Assembly (NCBI GenBank): GCA_009691855.1
Contig: SIAI01000009.1
Span: forward strand, 1 to 64,000
DNA from: Planctomycetota bacterium
Lineage (GTDB): Bacteria > Planctomycetota > UBA1135 > GCA-002686595
Reading direction: 5' to 3'
DNA: 64,000 bases
The position numbers and the translations under genes were made by a program. The notes beneath the pieces were generated by a model that searched no databases, was not told the DNA's origin, and saw only the letters and a list, made by a program, of their open reading frames with translations. Of this stretch, positions 61,969-64,000 are shown one piece after another (the stretch's first letter is position 1; the number at the start of each line of letters is the position of its first letter).

Positions 61969-63221
61969 GGAGGTCCCGCTGGACCGGCCTGCTGTGGGGC
62001 GTAGTGGCGCTGGTGGCGCTGCTCTCGTTGCTCAAGGCCTTCGTGGCCGACGTCTACCGCGTCGACTCGGGCTCGATGCGGCCGACGTTGTTCGGCGGGC
62101 GCGTGCGTCCGGATGCGGAGGAGGACGCGGAGCACGTGCTCGTGCGCTACGACCGCGACTTCGTGCCGCAGCGCTTCGACCTGGTGGTGATCCGCGCCAA
62201 GGACGGGGGCAAGCCGTTGGTCAAGCGCGTGGGCGGCGTGCCCGGCGACCAGGACCTGGTCATTCGCGACGGCGACCTGTTCGTGAACCACGCGCGGCTG
62301 CCGGCCGAGATCCCGCGGCCCGAACCGATTCCGGTCTACGACGACCGCTACCAGGAGTCCGAACCCTTCTTCGAGTACCTGCGCGACGGCTCGGTGCGCC
62401 GCGCGGGCGACGAGTGGTTCGTCGAGGGGCGCGAGCTGTCGCCCGGCAGCATGCTCCTGTTCCACCCAGCCCTGCGCGACGACTACCTCGACCGCCACCA
62501 CCGGCGCGTGCCGGGCGTGATCGAGGTCAACGATGCGGTGCTGGAGCTCGAGTTCGCGCTGCCGGCGCCGCGCGCCGCCCAGAAGCTGCACTTCCAGCTG
62601 GTGGAAGAGGGCGACACGTTCGAGGTCACGCTGACGGTGCTCGACGCGCAACACGGCATGCTGCGCCTCGCCCGCACGAACTCCCTGATCCTGCAGGGCC
62701 GACGCGAGCCGCACGCCAGCGCGCCGCCGGACATCGAGCTCGGCCGCGCGAACGTCGCGCTCGAGAGCGGGCGCTTCTATCGGCTGTGGTTCGCCAACGT
62801 GGACAACCACCTGCACCTCTGCGTGCCCGAGCTCGTCGTCGACCTCGCCGCCAGCTATGACGAGAACGAGCCCTGGCCCGCGCCGCTGCCGGCCGGCCAG
62901 AAGAGCCTCGGCTCGCGCGTGCGCTTCGGCGCCGAGGCTGGCCCGGCGCGCTTCCGCGGCGTGCGCGTGCTGCGCGACCTCTACTACACCGAGGCCGGGC
63001 GCTTCGGCCTGCCGCCGGAGACGGATCCGCGACGCGCCAACGGCCCCGCGCGCGCGCCGGTCTCGCTCGGGCCGGACGACTACTTCCTACTGGGCGACAA
63101 CTCGGCCGCCAGCACCGACAGCCGCCACCAGGGTCTATTCAAGGCCGCCGACCTGATCGGGCGGCCGCTGGCGGTGGTGTGGCCCGACCCGCACTGGTTG
63201 CGCGCGGTCGTCGATCCGTGA
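61965..63221 (+). CDS. lepB: Signal peptidase I with large insert
   Basis: A 418-residue membrane-bound signal peptidase I. After one hydrophobic anchor, DSGSMRPT carries the catalytic Ser37 and KPLVKRVGGVPGD the general base Lys87; GDNSAASTDSR (near residue 375) is the third box. Between boxes lie about 285 residues, far more than usual, including an extra beta-rich module (FYRLWFANVDNHLHLCVPEL) resembling LamG-type sandwich folds. ATG 61965 overlaps the ILEI-like gene (ATGA), so it belongs to the CotH/VTC operon and may process that system's own exported proteins. Confidence 0.86.
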   Translation: MRRSRWTGLLWGVVALVALLSLLKAFVADVYRVDSGSMRPTLFGGRVRPDAEEDAEHVLVRYDRDFVPQRFDLVVIRAKDGGKPLVKRVGGVPGDQDLVIRDGDLFVNHARLPAEIPRPEPIPVYDDRYQESEPFFEYLRDGSVRRAGDEWFVEGRELSPGSMLLFHPALRDDYLDRHHRRVPGVIEVNDAVLELEFALPAPRAAQKLHFQLVEEGDTFEVTLTVLDAQHGMLRLARTNSLILQGRREPHASAPPDIELGRANVALESGRFYRLWFANVDNHLHLCVPELVVDLAASYDENEPWPAPLPAGQKSLGSRVRFGAEAGPARFRGVRVLRDLYYTEAGRFGLPPETDPRRANGPARAPVSLGPDDYFLLGDNSAASTDSRHQGLFKAADLIGRPLAVVWPDPHWLRAVVDP

Positions 63222-63310
63222 GCCGTCCGGGGGTGCCCCGGCACTCCCTCCTTGCCGGGTTTCCTCCGCGAGCGGAACCTGGGGACCCGTGTCTGGTTAG
63301 GAACCCCCCG

Positions 63311-63916
63311 ATGCCCGCGCCGGACGAGCCGAACGTCGAGCTGCCCACCCCTGATCCCGGGGTCGCCTGGATGCTGCGCTACCAGCAGGGGGACGAACGC
63401 GCCTTCGACCAGCTCGTGGAAGGGTATTCCCCGCGCGTCTTCGCGCTGATCACGCGCTTCGTCGGCCCGGCCCAGAACCGCGAGGACCTGGTGCAGGAGG
63501 TTTTCCTGCGCGTCATCCGCGCGCGCCACGACTACCGGCCCGAGGCGCGCTTCTCGACCTGGCTGTACCGCATCGTCTTCAACCTGTGCGTGAACGAGAA
63601 CGAGCGTCGGAAGCGCGGCGTCTCGCTGGACGACGGCGAGGGCGAGGCGCACGACCGCTGGGCGGACGAACGCGTGAGCGCGCCCGGCGCAGAGCTGGAA
63701 CGCGCCGACCTGGTCGGCTCGGTGCGCGCGGCGATCGCCGCGCTGCCCGACCGCCAACGCATGGCGCTGGTGCTGGCCAAGTACGAGGAGCTGGCCTACG
63801 ACGAGGTCGCGCTCGTGCTCGGCACCAGCGAGAAGGCCGTCAAGTCCATGATCCACCGTGCGCGCGAGACGCTGCGCGTGCGCCTGAGCGCCTTCCTGGA
63901 GGAGGAACTGGCATGA
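63311..63916 (+). CDS. ECF sigma factor (RpoE-like)
   Basis: A 201-residue group IV sigma factor. Region 2 shows LVEGYSPRVFALITRFVG, then REDLVQEVFLRVIRARHDYR and FSTWLYRIVFNLC; region 4 shows ALPDRQRMALVLAKYEELAY and the helix-turn-helix to VKSMIHRARETLR. It is complete and lacks extensions, in contrast to the fusion at 41943-44666. A gene overlapping its stop (ATGA) begins at 63913 and is probably its anti-sigma factor. ATG 63311 is chosen; an upstream ATG is less likely. Confidence 0.9.
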   Translation: MPAPDEPNVELPTPDPGVAWMLRYQQGDERAFDQLVEGYSPRVFALITRFVGPAQNREDLVQEVFLRVIRARHDYRPEARFSTWLYRIVFNLCVNENERRKRGVSLDDGEGEAHDRWADERVSAPGAELERADLVGSVRAAIAALPDRQRMALVLAKYEELAYDEVALVLGTSEKAVKSMIHRARETLRVRLSAFLEEELA

Positions 63917-64000
63917 GCTCCGCTTGCGAGTCGTTCCGTGTCGAGCTGGAACGCGCCGTGCGCGGCGGGGGCCGAGCGTTGGCGCGCCTTGCGGCCGAGC
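63913..64000 (+). CDS. Start of a probable anti-sigma factor (cut by window end)
   Basis: Only 29 codons are present (MSSACESFRVELERAVRGGG and a short Ala/Arg-rich helix). The ATG overlaps the ECF sigma stop by 4 bp, the usual arrangement for an anti-sigma gene. A Cys near the start (C5) with a helical N-terminus fits zinc-type anti-sigma factors, but too little is visible to be sure. Confidence 0.5.
   Translation, partial: MSSACESFRVELERAVRGGGRALARLAAE

Overview
The window is about 70% GC, gene-dense and bacterial. It reads like a member of the Planctomycetota; a deep, high-GC lineage is my inference, because no rRNA is present to test it. Pointers are secreted sulfatases of an unusual motif type, an ECF sigma factor fused through a membrane segment to a large extracytoplasmic part, a CotH/VTC/DUF4956 cluster, and a Gram-negative envelope shown by Kdo and Lpt genes.

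1-600 holds only debris of an insertion sequence. 616-10105 carries hemW, pyrF, three bacillithiol genes (bshC, bshB1, bshA), a TonB-like protein, a ParA ATPase and a cysteine desulfurase. 10106-16406 is the replication block dnaA, dnaN, dciA, gyrB, with a gene-free 492-bp dnaA-dnaN gap as a candidate origin. 16594-24652 has an orphan MshEN-type protein, a TatA/B-like protein, a 1757-residue LptC/OstA/LptD-type protein, kdsC and kdsD, i.e. making and exporting Kdo-containing lipopolysaccharide. 24819-27777 is a housekeeping run: site-2 protease, scpA, trxA, fmt.

From 27.8 kb the region becomes accessory. It has a tandem pair of 745-750-residue surface proteins with a convergent HELTH metallopeptidase (one copy of the peptidase is eroded to a scrap), an ArsR-type regulator overlapping an aspartyl protease, two sulfatase genes (one with two domains, the first catalytically dead), a TIM-barrel epimerase, an AAC(3)-fold protein, several secreted hypothetical proteins, a sigma-TM-surface fusion ending in CxxCH, a flagellin-like orphan, hydrolases, a LeuA-like synthase and an aspartokinase. 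Around 54.7-55.3 kb a deletion seems to have joined two gene fragments. 56.6-63.2 kb is an operon-like cluster: DUF4956 membrane protein, CotH kinase with beta-helix, VTC-domain protein, ILEI-like protein and a signal peptidase I with a large insert. The window ends in an ECF sigma factor and the start of its probable anti-sigma partner.

Many stand-alone genes have a TAnnnT -10-like box only 6-15 nt before the start codon, suggesting widespread leaderless or near-leaderless transcription. A ~134-bp hairpin-rich repeat begins exactly at the stop codon of two unrelated genes. No tRNA, rRNA or CRISPR was seen.
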